From Pseudomonas monsensis (GTDB taxonomy: Bacteria; Pseudomonadota; Gammaproteobacteria; Pseudomonadales; Pseudomonadaceae), in the NCBI RefSeq assembly GCF_014268495.2, contig NZ_CP077087.1, forward strand, positions 3,227,501 through 3,291,500: a DNA stretch of 64,000 nt, written 5' to 3'. A program made the position numbers and the translations under genes. Every line of letters begins with the position of its first letter. The first letter of the stretch is position 1. The notes beneath the pieces are model-generated. The model had not been told where the DNA came from. It saw only the letters and a list, made by a program, of their open reading frames with translations, and ran no database searches. Positions 9,614-18,189 of the stretch are shown here, one piece after another.

Positions 9614-10388
9614 GAGCAGGCTCCAGACGCGATTGGCCGAGGCGGGCGAGGGCGGCGACGTGCTCGGTGGTCAGTTGCACCAGATCCTCGCCCTGCAACG
9701 GATATTCGGCGGCGCGCATAACGCCTTGGGCCATGTGCCGCAACAGTTGTTCCCACAGATGCAGGTCACTGACGGCCGGCGGCACCGCCACCAGTTTGCC
9801 GTCCGGGCGGCGGGCAACGGCTTTGCAATGCACGTAACCGACGTGCCGGCCCAACAGGCGCGCAGCATTCGCGGCGGACTGGTCCTGCCACTGCCAGTTG
9901 CCGATGTCGAAGGTCATTTTGATCGGCAGATTGTGCTGCTCGACGGCGGCGAAGAAGCGCTGAAACGGTTCGATGCGTCCGCCGTGCAGGGTCTGGTCGT
10001 TTTCCACCAGCAACTGCACCGGGCTGAGCTTCAAGCGTTCGGCCAGGGCTTGCAGATCATTGTTATCGGTGAAGTAGCCGAGAGAAACCTTCAGCCATTT
10101 CGAGCCGAACGCTTCGGCGTTTTGCAGCGCGTTGATCAGCTCAGGATTGGGCCGCGACTGGCCGGCGAGCCACAGCTCAGTGGGCGAGGAATAAATACTT
10201 TGCAGGCCCTGCGCTTGAGTGGCGGCGCTCAGTTGCGCGGGCACTTCGCGGGTCAGTAATTCTTCGCGCCATTCGATGCGATCGGCACCGGCGGCGGCGA
10301 GCACGTCGATGAAAAAATCCTGCCCGCGCTGGCGCACGAGCTCGGCACCGTAGCTGGACAGACTGATGGAAACGGCGGGTTTATTCAT
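9606..10388 (-). CDS. kguE: KguE, TIM-barrel sugar-phosphate isomerase/epimerase family
   Basis: 260 residues, a xylose-isomerase-like TIM barrel. Metal-ligand type residues appear in LLVENDQTLHGGRIEPF, MTFDIGNWQWQ and YVHCKAV. It is the first gene of the kgu operon. KguE is described as an epimerase of the pathway, but its exact reaction is not well established to my knowledge. The ATG at 10388 follows GAGGT. A perfect PtxS operator sits 14 bases upstream of the start codon and an A-rich Crc-type site overlaps the initiation region, so control is probable at both transcription and translation. Confidence 0.88.
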   Translation of the reverse strand: MNKPAVSISLSSYGAELVRQRGQDFFIDVLAAAGADRIEWREELLTREVPAQLSAATQAQGLQSIYSSPTELWLAGQSRPNPELINALQNAEAFGSKWLKVSLGYFTDNNDLQALAERLKLSPVQLLVENDQTLHGGRIEPFQRFFAAVEQHNLPIKMTFDIGNWQWQDQSAANAARLLGRHVGYVHCKAVARRPDGKLVAVPPAVSDLHLWEQLLRHMAQGVMRAAEYPLQGEDLVQLTTEHVAALARLGQSRLEPAHV

Positions 10389-10395
10389 TGTTATT
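10388..10395 (-). promoter_or_regulatory. Crc/Hfq-type A-rich site at kguE start
   Basis: Read on the minus strand, AATAACAA ends at the first base of the kguE start codon and matches the AAnAAnAA motif bound by Hfq/Crc in pseudomonads. This is the usual place for translational catabolite repression. The motif is short and can arise by chance. Confidence 0.5.
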
Positions 10396-10401
10396 GACCT
10401 C

Positions 10402-10415
10402 TGAAACCGGTTTCA
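10402..10415. promoter_or_regulatory. PtxS operator upstream of kguE
   Basis: TGAAACCGGTTTCA, a perfect 14-bp palindrome, identical to the PtxS operator described for P. putida and P. aeruginosa. It lies between kguE and ptxS, close to the kguE start. Confidence 0.9.
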
Positions 10416-10460
10416 TTTTTGTTCAAAAAAATATCAGGTGTTTCTGTGGTGTCCTTCTGG

Positions 10461-10556
10461 GCCTCATCGCTGGCAAGCCAGCTCCCACAGGTTTAGAGGT
10501 GTACCAAGCCTTTGTGTACGACTCGAACACTGTGGGAGCTGGCTTGCCAGCGATAG
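10461..10556. repeat. REPIN between kguE and ptxS
   Basis: Inverted arms GGCAAGCCAGCTCCCACAGG (about 10471) and CTGTGGGAGCTGGCTTGCCA (about 10530). It ends a few bases downstream of the ptxS stop codon. Confidence 0.85.
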
Positions 10557-10563
10557 CGTCAGA

Positions 10564-11592
10564 TCAAATACCAGCAACCTCACGGGTCGACCCACGCTCC
10601 ACCAGCACCGGCGCAAAATCCACCACCCGCGCCATTTCATCATCCCCACGCAAGCGCTTGAGCAAACACTCAAACGCCCGCGCGCCGATCTCCTGCGTCG
10701 GCTGAGCCAGCGCGGTAATCCCGCTGCCCACCAACGGATACCAATCCAGATCATCCAGGGCAATCAGCCCGACATCCTCGAACAACCGCACACCCATCGC
10801 CCGCAACGCCGTCGTGGTCGCCAACGCCGCCACGCCATTGGCGCAAAACAGTGCTTTCGGGCCATTGCCGGGGGTATTCAAGAAGGTTTGAAGTTGTGCG
10901 CTCAGATCATCGCCGGTTTCCAGCACCGCCCCGGTCAGCGCCGAGCGCTGGGCAATCTGCGCCTGAAAACTGCTGACCCGCTCGATCCGCGAACTGGTGC
11001 CGTCATACGGTTCAGTCACCAGCACCAGATCCCGATATCCATGCTGCTCCAGATGCGTGATCGCCATCTCAACGGCTTGCGGGTTGTTCAGCCCGACCAT
11101 GTCGCTGTCGAGCCCGTCGACCTTGCGATCCACCAGCACCAGCGGCATCTCGCGGCGCAGTTCATGCAACTCGTCACGGTGATGGCCCAGCGTGTTCACG
11201 ATCAGCCCTTCGATGTTGTACGAGCGCAACAGCGCCAGGTGCTGGCGTTCCTGTTCGTCATTGCGGTCGGTGTTGCACACCACCAGGCTATAGCCGTGCG
11301 CCCGGCAAGCGGTTTCCACCCCGTGCATCACGGCAATCGAATAAGGGTTACGGATATCGGCGACCAGCATGCCGATCAGGCGGGTGCGCCCGCGTTTCAG
11401 GCCGCGAGCCATCTGGTTGGGGCGGTAGGCGAGTTCGCTGATGGCTTGTTCGATGCGCAAGGCAATGGCATCGGAGAGCAGGGCGCGATCATCGCCGATG
11501 AAGCGCGAGACGCTGGCCTTGGAGACCCCGGCGCGTTCGGCGACGTCGAGCATGGTTACACGGCTGCGCTGAGCGGTGGAGAAGTCGTTCAA
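10564..11592 (-). CDS. ptxS: PtxS, LacI-family repressor of 2-ketogluconate genes
   Basis: LacI/GalR family. The HTH is VTMLDVAERAGVSKASVSRF and the hinge is YRPNQMARGLKRGRT. A periplasmic-binding-protein-like effector domain follows (GMLVADIRNPYSIAVMHGVE). PtxS binds TGAAACCGGTTTCA and is released by 2-ketogluconate. I chose the TTG at 11592 (342 residues) because AAGGT stands seven bases before it and homology begins near there. The ATG at 11622 adds ten residues, has no ribosome-binding site and is overlapped by the operator. It is transcribed ahead of, and in the same direction as, kguE. Confidence 0.9.
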   Translation of the reverse strand: MNDFSTAQRSRVTMLDVAERAGVSKASVSRFIGDDRALLSDAIALRIEQAISELAYRPNQMARGLKRGRTRLIGMLVADIRNPYSIAVMHGVETACRAHGYSLVVCNTDRNDEQERQHLALLRSYNIEGLIVNTLGHHRDELHELRREMPLVLVDRKVDGLDSDMVGLNNPQAVEMAITHLEQHGYRDLVLVTEPYDGTSSRIERVSSFQAQIAQRSALTGAVLETGDDLSAQLQTFLNTPGNGPKALFCANGVAALATTTALRAMGVRLFEDVGLIALDDLDWYPLVGSGITALAQPTQEIGARAFECLLKRLRGDDEMARVVDFAPVLVERGSTREVAGI

Positions 11593-11602
11593 AGGGCTGA
11601 CC

Positions 11603-11610
11603 TTATTGTT
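11603..11610 (-). promoter_or_regulatory. Crc/Hfq-type A-rich site at ptxS ribosome-binding site
   Basis: Minus strand AACAATAA runs into the AAGGT ribosome-binding site proposed for the TTG start, matching AAnAAnAA. The placement is typical of Crc/Hfq targets and independently favours the 11592 start. Confidence 0.45.
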
Positions 11611-11621
11611 TTTGGAAAGCA

Positions 11622-11635
11622 TGAAACCGGTTTCA
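11622..11635. promoter_or_regulatory. PtxS operator upstream of ptxS (autoregulation)
   Basis: A second perfect TGAAACCGGTTTCA, identical to the one before kguE. It overlaps the T and G of the ATG at 11622 and lies 30 bases before the TTG preferred here. Confidence 0.9.
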
Positions 11636-11712
11636 GGAAACACGATAAAGCGGACTCTCGTCAAGTAACTCCCCTCGAGCCATTCCGGGCATTCCCGACA
11701 GACGGTCATCTC

Positions 11713-11732
11713 ACCTGTCAGATCTGACAGTA
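11713..11732. promoter_or_regulatory. lux-box-like palindrome, site 1
   Basis: ACCTGTCAGATCTGACAGTA; its core at 11715-11730 is a perfect 16-bp palindrome with the CT-N12-AG geometry of LuxR-type quorum-sensing boxes. It ends 87 bases before the start at 11818. A possible -10 (CAATAT) lies about 25 bases downstream. Two similar sites stand before the genes at 17442 and 28647. Confidence 0.6.
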
Positions 11733-11817
11733 GGCAGCTCCAAGGAAACGGCGCTCAATATCTGACAACGCCTTTAGTTAGAAACATGCACTGAGACCAC
11801 TTACCAATCGAGAATCC

Positions 11818-12639
11818 ATGATGAAACCATTCAATGGGCAAGTGACCGCTGCGGGATTACGGATAGACGGTGTGAGTGAGTCCGACCCAACAGGCCGGAT
11901 ACCCTTGGAGCAGTTGATCAATGGGACAACTGTCAGGATTCCTCGGTGGGATCGTTTTCCGGTAGCACCTGTTCCGGGAGAACCGATCACGTTTTCGATT
12001 CTTCGCCTGTATTGGACGCAGAAGGGTAATAAAGACCTGATTTTTGAAAAAACATACACTTATCTGGATGATCAACCTGAGTTCACGATTCCGTTGACAC
12101 CGGAGCAGATGAGTATTGATGGAACCGCTTCTATTCATTATGTGCTTGAAGGATATGATGGGAATTATGACGATTCGCCCATAAAAAACCTGACAATTGA
12201 TCACACTATATCACCTTCCCTGGAAGCCCCATTTTTTCCTGATGCTGACTTTTGGGGGTATATATCCTGCATTCCATTTTATCCGGACAGTCCGCCCATT
12301 TGGGAAGAAATACGGCTGATAATATACGCTGAATCCATTTTCGAAGAAAATGACAAGTTAGTACTGCAATGGCAGGGGTTTTCCACGCTTAATGGCAAGC
12401 CACCGGAACTCACACCGCTGCACGAATTCAGCAAGACATTAACTAAAGTCGAAGCTGAAAATGGATTTATTTTTGATCTGCCTTTCGATCCATATGTAAA
12501 GCCAATGTTTAACAATCATTCAGGTATTGCACGATATACGATTTTCAGAAATAACGTGCCAATTGCCAGGTCTTACAATGGGTTAGTGAAAATAGATCGG
12601 ACTGTAAGTGGTGAGGAGGAGCCCTGTGGAGGTTGGTGA
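11818..12639 (+). CDS. hypothetical protein, probably beta-sandwich
   Basis: 273 residues, not assigned to a family. No signal peptide or membrane segment is visible. The sequence is rich in aromatic and beta-prone residues. It has an Ig-like pattern in which short strands end in IDHT or IDRT motifs (NLTIDHTISPS, GLVKIDRTVSGEE). The larger protein at 12819 has similar AEIDRTAPEQ and TIDNVRVSLP motifs, suggesting related repeated domains. Base composition is clearly more AT-rich than the flanking kgu genes, which suggests horizontal acquisition. Its upstream lux-box-like palindrome suggests density-dependent control. ATG codons at 11818 and 11821 are both possible. Confidence 0.75.
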   Translation: MMKPFNGQVTAAGLRIDGVSESDPTGRIPLEQLINGTTVRIPRWDRFPVAPVPGEPITFSILRLYWTQKGNKDLIFEKTYTYLDDQPEFTIPLTPEQMSIDGTASIHYVLEGYDGNYDDSPIKNLTIDHTISPSLEAPFFPDADFWGYISCIPFYPDSPPIWEEIRLIIYAESIFEENDKLVLQWQGFSTLNGKPPELTPLHEFSKTLTKVEAENGFIFDLPFDPYVKPMFNNHSGIARYTIFRNNVPIARSYNGLVKIDRTVSGEEEPCGGW

Positions 12640-12818
12640 CGTATGAGGTGTAAGAGATAAACAGGCTCTGCAGTTTCCTTGATTTTGTTGTGCCGTTGTT
12701 GATTGCTAAAAATGGCCTGTCTCTTGGTGAGCGCTATTGATGAGATTTTGTGCAGTTTCGTCTTGCCGTCAGCGTGCCGGGATTGATTGGGTTTGGATGT
12801 ATCATTCGGAGAAAAAAG

Positions 12819-14834
12819 ATGACTATTCAAGAGAAAATCGGTAAAGGGAAAAAATTAACATCTCAGGAAATAGCCAAGCGTGCGCGTTTGGCGTTGCGCA
12901 CCTCTGCGGTTAACGTGGGGCTTACTGCGACTGCTCCGATAATTGTTGGAAAGATTGTCGATGACCTGATTCCAAAGGCGATTCTGGACACAGGGGAGAT
13001 GACGGTAAGGTTCGACACTTCTACAGTCGATGTGCCTCATGATGCCGATGAATGGGAGCTTTACCAGCACAAAGGAACTTCAGGAGTTGATACACTGATA
13101 GCCAGTGACAAATTTGGGCCTGTAGCAGGGCGCCCCCAACTACTCGATATTCCAGTGGATACAACTACGCTTGATGATGACGATCTGACAAAAAGCTCAA
13201 CAACTTATCAAGTCCGGTTTATCTTCTTTAAAGGTATTGATGGTAACCCGGACAGATTGCCGTGGGTGACCGCTGAAATTGATCGTACCGCGCCTGAGCA
13301 AGACAAACTCTCGGGGACCAAGTTCAAGCCGGAGAGGGCCGTTTTCCAGAACCTGCCGCTGCCGGCAACGATTGATGATGACTGGCTGAGCAATAACACA
13401 GAGCTTTCGCTAACCATCAATACTGCCTATGATTTTTATCGTTCCGATGATGTCATTGATGTTTATATTGGTACTAACTATGGTGTCGGTACGCCTGTCT
13501 ATACTCAAGCGCTGACCTCGTCCACGGTGAGTATTCCGCGGGATGATCTTCCGCCACTCGATTCGCTTTATTACATTTGGTACATATTGCGTGACGTGGT
13601 GGGTAATGAAAGTAGCCCCTCTCTTTCAGGATCATTTACTGTTCGGCGTCGTCCGCCACCTGTACTGATTCCTTGCGAGATCCCTAAGGGGATTTTGCCA
13701 GATGTCATCGACCTTGAAGATCTTGAGACTCCTGTGTATGTGAATGTGCGATATACCACCAACGGCCAGGCGAACGATCAGATTGTACCTACAGTTACAA
13801 ACGGTACATTACCGATTTCATTGGCCAGTCAAAGTCTGGGTACGGATACTGCAAGAACACTGCAGTTCCCGATCAGTACCAGTAGATTGCTAGCACTTTG
13901 GGGTAATGCTACAGCTGAAGTTTCAATCGTTGCCAGTTATCAGTTCGCTCGTGGTCTGGAACAGTTACGTCCTTCGGTGGATACGCGATCGGCCCTCGAT
14001 TTTACCTACCGAGGCCCGGTCAATCCGGTTTTCCCTGAGCGGGAAAACCCCGATATGGCCAGGGTCACTGTTCTCGGGGCGAGTAATACCCCAAACCACA
14101 TTATTGCTGATGACCGGGGGCAAGACGCGGACATTAGTACTCCGATGATTATCGCTCCCAACCCATGGTTACCAGTAGGCGATGAAACTGCGAGACTTTG
14201 GTTCGATGGGAAGGAGGTTGACGCTCAGTTGTTGTCGGCTGGTTCAGTAACTGACCTGACTTTTACAAAGGATAAATCCATAATTGACGCAGCAGGTCCA
14301 GGTAAGAAAATCGCCTACTGGACGATCGAAGAAACGGGTGGTCGTAATGTGATTAAGTCACCTGATACAGAGGTGACTATTGATAACGTACGGGTTTCTC
14401 TGCCTGCGCCAACCGTCCGGTTGTTTAATGGATTCGTTTCGTGCCGGTACCTGACACTGGATTTCCAGTTGCCAGTGACGGTCACGATCGATCAAACGTA
14501 TATGCCGACCAACACTGAGGTGACGGTGAAATCGGTGGGCACTGAAGATGCACAAGGCCTCAAGGAAATCGAAGAGACCAGGTTCGAAACGAAGTACCGC
14601 ATTGATGGGTCGGAAACTGGCGGTGTTTTTACCGTAAATATTCAACCCTACGTGGACAAATTAAAACCCATTCAGCCGCCGCGCAGTTCTGGCCTGCCTA
14701 ATGGGTACATTAAAATCTGGTATGAAGTCACCATCTTTGGTGTGCCGACTCCTTCAACCGACTTCTTCAATCAAGTTTCATTACTGAATGACAGCGGAAA
14801 TTACTGTGAGGGCACACCGACCAGTGAGGTCTGA
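12819..14834 (+). CDS. large hypothetical protein with repeated Ig-like segments
   Basis: 671 residues, not recognised. The N-terminus (MTIQEKIGKGKKLTSQEIAK) is basic and not a signal peptide. The rest is beta-rich and acidic. Recurrent segments such as WVTAEIDRTAPEQDKLSG, YYIWYILRDVVGNESSP and WLSNNTELSLTINTAY look like tandem Ig-like or fibronectin-like domains. The ATG at 12819 has GGAG seven bases upstream, so an upstream in-frame start at 12750 is rejected. It follows the 273-residue gene by 179 bases and is closed by a strong terminator, so the two probably form one unit ahead of the autotransporter. It could be a secreted or surface protein exported by an unknown route. Confidence 0.75.
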   Translation: MTIQEKIGKGKKLTSQEIAKRARLALRTSAVNVGLTATAPIIVGKIVDDLIPKAILDTGEMTVRFDTSTVDVPHDADEWELYQHKGTSGVDTLIASDKFGPVAGRPQLLDIPVDTTTLDDDDLTKSSTTYQVRFIFFKGIDGNPDRLPWVTAEIDRTAPEQDKLSGTKFKPERAVFQNLPLPATIDDDWLSNNTELSLTINTAYDFYRSDDVIDVYIGTNYGVGTPVYTQALTSSTVSIPRDDLPPLDSLYYIWYILRDVVGNESSPSLSGSFTVRRRPPPVLIPCEIPKGILPDVIDLEDLETPVYVNVRYTTNGQANDQIVPTVTNGTLPISLASQSLGTDTARTLQFPISTSRLLALWGNATAEVSIVASYQFARGLEQLRPSVDTRSALDFTYRGPVNPVFPERENPDMARVTVLGASNTPNHIIADDRGQDADISTPMIIAPNPWLPVGDETARLWFDGKEVDAQLLSAGSVTDLTFTKDKSIIDAAGPGKKIAYWTIEETGGRNVIKSPDTEVTIDNVRVSLPAPTVRLFNGFVSCRYLTLDFQLPVTVTIDQTYMPTNTEVTVKSVGTEDAQGLKEIEETRFETKYRIDGSETGGVFTVNIQPYVDKLKPIQPPRSSGLPNGYIKIWYEVTIFGVPTPSTDFFNQVSLLNDSGNYCEGTPTSEV

Positions 14835-14845
14835 CGGAGTGTCTG

Positions 14846-14875
14846 CCGGGAGAGTACGCTCTCCCGGTTTTTTTC
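14846..14875 (+). terminator. rho-independent terminator after the 671-residue gene
   Basis: Nine-base-pair stem CCGGGAGAG (14846-14854) with CTCTCCCGG (14859-14867), TACG loop, then a run of seven or more T. Confidence 0.9.
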
Positions 14876-14880
14876 CTATT

Positions 14881-14905
14881 GCAGTAGGTAATAAATTACC
14901 ACTGC
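14881..14905. promoter_or_regulatory. 25-bp dyad upstream of the autotransporter gene
   Basis: Two half-sites GCAGTAGGTAAT and ATTACCACTGC form a near-perfect inverted repeat around AA, with one bulged A. It lies 129 bases before the autotransporter start, just after the terminator. It could be an operator or a second hairpin; no known factor is recognised. Confidence 0.35.
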
Positions 14906-15033
14906 GTTGCAGATTATTCCTACATACCAAGGGTTGCTCAGCGTTGTAATGTGCCGGCGTTTATTGGCGGCGTTCGTTCGTTCGCAAACTCACTTCTTCG
15001 TTCTTCAGTGAACAAAAAATCGGAAACTCTACC

Positions 15034-17370
15034 ATGTGGTCAAAAAAAGATGCCTCCCAGATAAAGTTCACGAATATGTGGTTGGGTAGTTCGTCTTTGT
15101 GTGTCTTTTCATTGTTGCTGTCTCAGCCAGTAAATGCCGGAACATTGGTAGGTAGCACACAAACAATCACGAACGGCTCCAGCGTGGAGCAATGGGTTCT
15201 TTCTCAAAAAGCGACGTTGAACGTCGACGGTGCCCAGACACTTGGTGTCACCGTGTTTGATTCGACGTTGAATGCAAATGGCGCAGTGACTCAGCAGATC
15301 TCAGCCAGTCTCGGGTCGACGGTCAGCCTGGTGAACACCACTGTTGCCGGAGGTAACGCACGTGCGGGACTGGAGCTTGCCAATAGCTCCGCGACGATCA
15401 GCGGCAGTGTAATCAATGGCAATCGACTGGGGCTGCAAATAGGCCATCAAGTCGGCTCAAACACTGGGTCGAGCGCCTCACTGTCAGACAGCAGCGCCGT
15501 CGGCGTAACGGGAGGCGCACGTGTGACGGCTTTCAGCACACTTGCGCTGGACAAGTCGACGCTGGAGGGCACGGGAACGGGCAGTGCCGGGCTTATTTTG
15601 CTCAGTGGTACGGCGTCGGCGGTAAACGGTTCACGTATTACCGGCGCACAAAACGGTGTGACATTAGGACTGGAAGGTGCGGGCTTGCCGGCCAGTCAAT
15701 TGCGACTGGACCAATCAAGTGTCGAAGGCAAGGCCGGTGCAGCCATCGTCGTTGACAACGCCGGCGTATCGGCGCCTGTATCGCGTATTGATATCCTCAA
15801 TGGCTCGACACTTACCGGTGGTAACGGAGCGATTCTGGAGGTCAGGGGCGCGAGCGATGTTGCACTTAATGTGGAGCGCAGCGATCTGGCTGGCAATGTC
15901 CAAGTGTCGGACAACAGCCATGCTGCCCTGAGTTTTAGTCAGGCCTCGCTCATCGGAGATGTCAGCGCTGATGCGGGAAGTACAGCAACTGTCGCATTAC
16001 AGCAGGGGTCGCAATTGAGCGGCGTCATGAATAACGTTGCCACCGTTGGCATTGATAGCACTTCCAGCTGGTACCTGACGGGAAACAGCCAGGTCGGCGA
16101 CCTTGCGTTGAACGGTGGCACAGTAAAACTCGGCGCTGATAATCAGTACTTCCAGTTGAACGTCCATAACCTGTCTGGTAACGGGTTGTTTGAGATGGGG
16201 ACCAACTTCGCTACAAATCAAAGTGACTTTCTGAATGTCACCGGCACCGCAACCGGTGATCATCAATTGTTGATTGCCAGTACTGGCAGCGATCCCGCCA
16301 GCGGCCAGCCCATCCAGGTCGTTCACACCGCAGGAGGGGACGCCCGTTTCTCCTTGGCCAATGCCGAGGGTAAAGTCGATCTGGGGACGTTTTCCTATGG
16401 ACTGAAGCAGGGCGGCAGCGGCAATGACTGGTTCCTGGATCCTGAAAGTCGCACGATCAGCCCTTCTACCCGCGCAGTGACGGCGTTATTTAATACCGCT
16501 CCGACCGTCTGGTACGGGGAATTGACTTCATTGCGCAGTCGTATGGGAGAGCTTCGATTCAATCCGGAAAAATCGGGTGCCTGGCTCAGGGCCTATGGCA
16601 ACAAGTACAACGTCAATGACGCGTTTGGCGATGGATACCGCCAATCCCAGCAAGGTTTCACACTGGGGGCGGACGCTCCCCTGCATTTGGGTGAAGGACA
16701 ATGGTTGTTGGGGGTAATGGCCGGGCACAGTTCCTCTGATCTGGATTTGCACCGTGGTACATCCGGCACTGTGCAAAGTTACTATGTGGGTACGTACCTG
16801 ACGTGGATGGACGACGTCAGTGGTTACTACGTTGACAGCGTTCTTAAACTCAATCGGTTCCAGAACGATGCCAAGGTCGGGATGACCGATGGCAATCGCT
16901 CCAAAGGTGATTACGACAACACCGGGTTCGGTGGGTCCGTTGAAGTGGGACGTCATATCAAACTGGATGAAGGCTATTTCATCGAGCCATTTACTCAGTG
17001 GTCTGCGGTTGCCATTCAAGGCAAGGATTACAGTCTGGATAATGGATTGCAGGCCGAGGGCGACCTCACACGCTCGTTGCTTGGCAAGGTGGGGATAACG
17101 GCCGGACGGGATTTGCAATTGCGTGACGGTACGAAAGTGCAGCCTTATGTTCGAGGGGCATTTGCCCATGAGTTTTCAACGAATAATAAAGTCAAAGTCA
17201 ATAATAATGTATTCAATAATGATCTTTCAGGATCAAGAGCAGAGGTGGGTGCGGGCATTGCGATCAATCTGTCGGAGCGCTGGCAGGCACATGCAGAAAT
17301 TGAATACATGAATGGTAAAAGTATCGAAATGCCAATCGGTGGCACTGTAGGCGTGCAATTCAAATGGTAG
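15034..17370 (+). CDS. autotransporter with beta-helix passenger (type Va secretion)
   Basis: 778 residues. The extended signal peptide ends near SLLLSQPVNA (about residue 36). The passenger, to about residue 490, is made of repeated short beta-strand turns rich in G, S, N and T (NNVATVGIDSTSSWYLTGNS, NGGTVKLGADNQYFQLNVHN). It resembles pertactin-like helices, including the final stabilising strands. The last 280 or so residues form the outer-membrane barrel, starting near VWYGELTSLRSRMGELRF and ending in aromatic FKW as these barrels do. I see no protease, esterase or lipase active site in the passenger, so an adhesin or immunomodulatory role is more likely than an enzyme. It probably inserts through BamA. 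Confidence 0.9.
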   Translation: MWSKKDASQIKFTNMWLGSSSLCVFSLLLSQPVNAGTLVGSTQTITNGSSVEQWVLSQKATLNVDGAQTLGVTVFDSTLNANGAVTQQISASLGSTVSLVNTTVAGGNARAGLELANSSATISGSVINGNRLGLQIGHQVGSNTGSSASLSDSSAVGVTGGARVTAFSTLALDKSTLEGTGTGSAGLILLSGTASAVNGSRITGAQNGVTLGLEGAGLPASQLRLDQSSVEGKAGAAIVVDNAGVSAPVSRIDILNGSTLTGGNGAILEVRGASDVALNVERSDLAGNVQVSDNSHAALSFSQASLIGDVSADAGSTATVALQQGSQLSGVMNNVATVGIDSTSSWYLTGNSQVGDLALNGGTVKLGADNQYFQLNVHNLSGNGLFEMGTNFATNQSDFLNVTGTATGDHQLLIASTGSDPASGQPIQVVHTAGGDARFSLANAEGKVDLGTFSYGLKQGGSGNDWFLDPESRTISPSTRAVTALFNTAPTVWYGELTSLRSRMGELRFNPEKSGAWLRAYGNKYNVNDAFGDGYRQSQQGFTLGADAPLHLGEGQWLLGVMAGHSSSDLDLHRGTSGTVQSYYVGTYLTWMDDVSGYYVDSVLKLNRFQNDAKVGMTDGNRSKGDYDNTGFGGSVEVGRHIKLDEGYFIEPFTQWSAVAIQGKDYSLDNGLQAEGDLTRSLLGKVGITAGRDLQLRDGTKVQPYVRGAFAHEFSTNNKVKVNNNVFNNDLSGSRAEVGAGIAINLSERWQAHAEIEYMNGKSIEMPIGGTVGVQFKW

Positions 17371-17407
17371 GAAAGTGTAAGACCTATTCTGTTTGATGGC
17401 GCGGAGC

Positions 17408-17440
17408 AAAGGGCCTTGGTGAATGCCAAGGCCCTTTTTC
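17408..17440. terminator. terminator shared by convergent genes
   Basis: Stem AGGGCCTTGG (17410-17419) with CCAAGGCCCT (17426-17435), six-base loop, T-run on the plus strand and an A-run before the stem. It can stop transcription both from the autotransporter and from the gene at 17442. Confidence 0.85.
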
Positions 17441-17441
17441 A

Positions 17442-17918
17442 TTAGACAAGTGTCGGGCCGGAACGGCTAAGCGCAGTGTCGAAGTGTCCCCTGCACAAAT
17501 AATGCCCGCTGCCATCAGCTTTATCAATGTCAGCATTGAATGAGCCAGTCAGGGTCATATTTTTGAGGTCCAGTTCGTATTGGATCGTGCCGCTCCTGGC
17601 TTTCTGAAGGGTGGGGTTGGTCGGATCTTCATAGTTGTTATAGAACAACGAGACGTTATCGTCTTCGTCAGTGATCTGGCCTATTTCACTCTGAATGTCT
17701 TTCTGAATGTCTTTCGAAAATGTGATGGTGAATGTTTTTGCTGAATTGTTACTGCGATCAGCTGCAATCACAACCCAAATGTCACCACGGCCGGGTGTCG
17801 ACGAACTTCTGAGTTCAGTGAGTGTAGCACTGAAGCTGGAACCGTCTTCGAGGTTTGCACTAAATAGCACTTCCTGGGTTGAAGGCACACAGCGAGCTTT
17901 CAAGGCGGCATTGCTCAT
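17442..17918 (-). CDS. small hypothetical beta-rich protein
   Basis: 158 residues from MSNAALKARCVPSTQEVLFS; the ATG at 17918 has GGAG nine bases upstream. No signal peptide. It is mostly beta-prone with a C-terminal pattern (GTIQYELDLKNMTLTGSFNA, then HYLCRGHFD). The 145-residue product at 28647 has a similar layout (MTLTVVPSTGDKRLEGTVLF, ending NGVFSFN). The two may share a lipocalin-like or DUF6252-like fold, but that is an impression by eye. A lux-box-like palindrome ends 98 bases upstream. It converges with the autotransporter gene. Function unknown. Confidence 0.75.
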   Translation of the reverse strand: MSNAALKARCVPSTQEVLFSANLEDGSSFSATLTELRSSSTPGRGDIWVVIAADRSNNSAKTFTITFSKDIQKDIQSEIGQITDEDDNVSLFYNNYEDPTNPTLQKARSGTIQYELDLKNMTLTGSFNADIDKADGSGHYLCRGHFDTALSRSGPTLV

Positions 17919-18014
17919 GATTAAATTCTCCATATTTATCGGCGGAATCCAAGCCTCATCTTTCGATGCGAATCGCGTGGATGCCTTATATAAGGCTAAT
18001 GTCCCGATTTTGTA

Positions 18015-18034
18015 CACTGTCAGATATGGCAGCT
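18015..18034. promoter_or_regulatory. lux-box-like palindrome, site 2
   Basis: Core CTGTCAGATATGGCAG at 18017-18032 (on the minus strand CTGCCATATCTGACAG), CT-N12-AG geometry, one mismatch from a perfect dyad. In the direction of the gene at 17442 a TATATA-type -10 follows about 25 bases later. Confidence 0.55.
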
Positions 18035-18189
18035 ATACAAAGTGCTTTTTTTGTGTTCCGGTTTTTTGATGAGGCTTTTTATTGCAGCCAGTGACTTATA
18101 ATTCTGGTTTTTATAACCGGAATATAAGAGTCAAATCGAGGGCGATCTGGCGCGGGATCACCGTACTCGTCTGAAGCTTTGTGCAACTG

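Noticed and set aside
11715..11730. LexA box reading of CTGTCAGATCTGACAG
   Set aside because: It fits CTGT-N8-ACAG, but the core lacks the TATATA character of LexA boxes, site 2 breaks the ACAG half (GCAG), and none of the genes is a DNA-damage type. The lux-box reading fits all three better.
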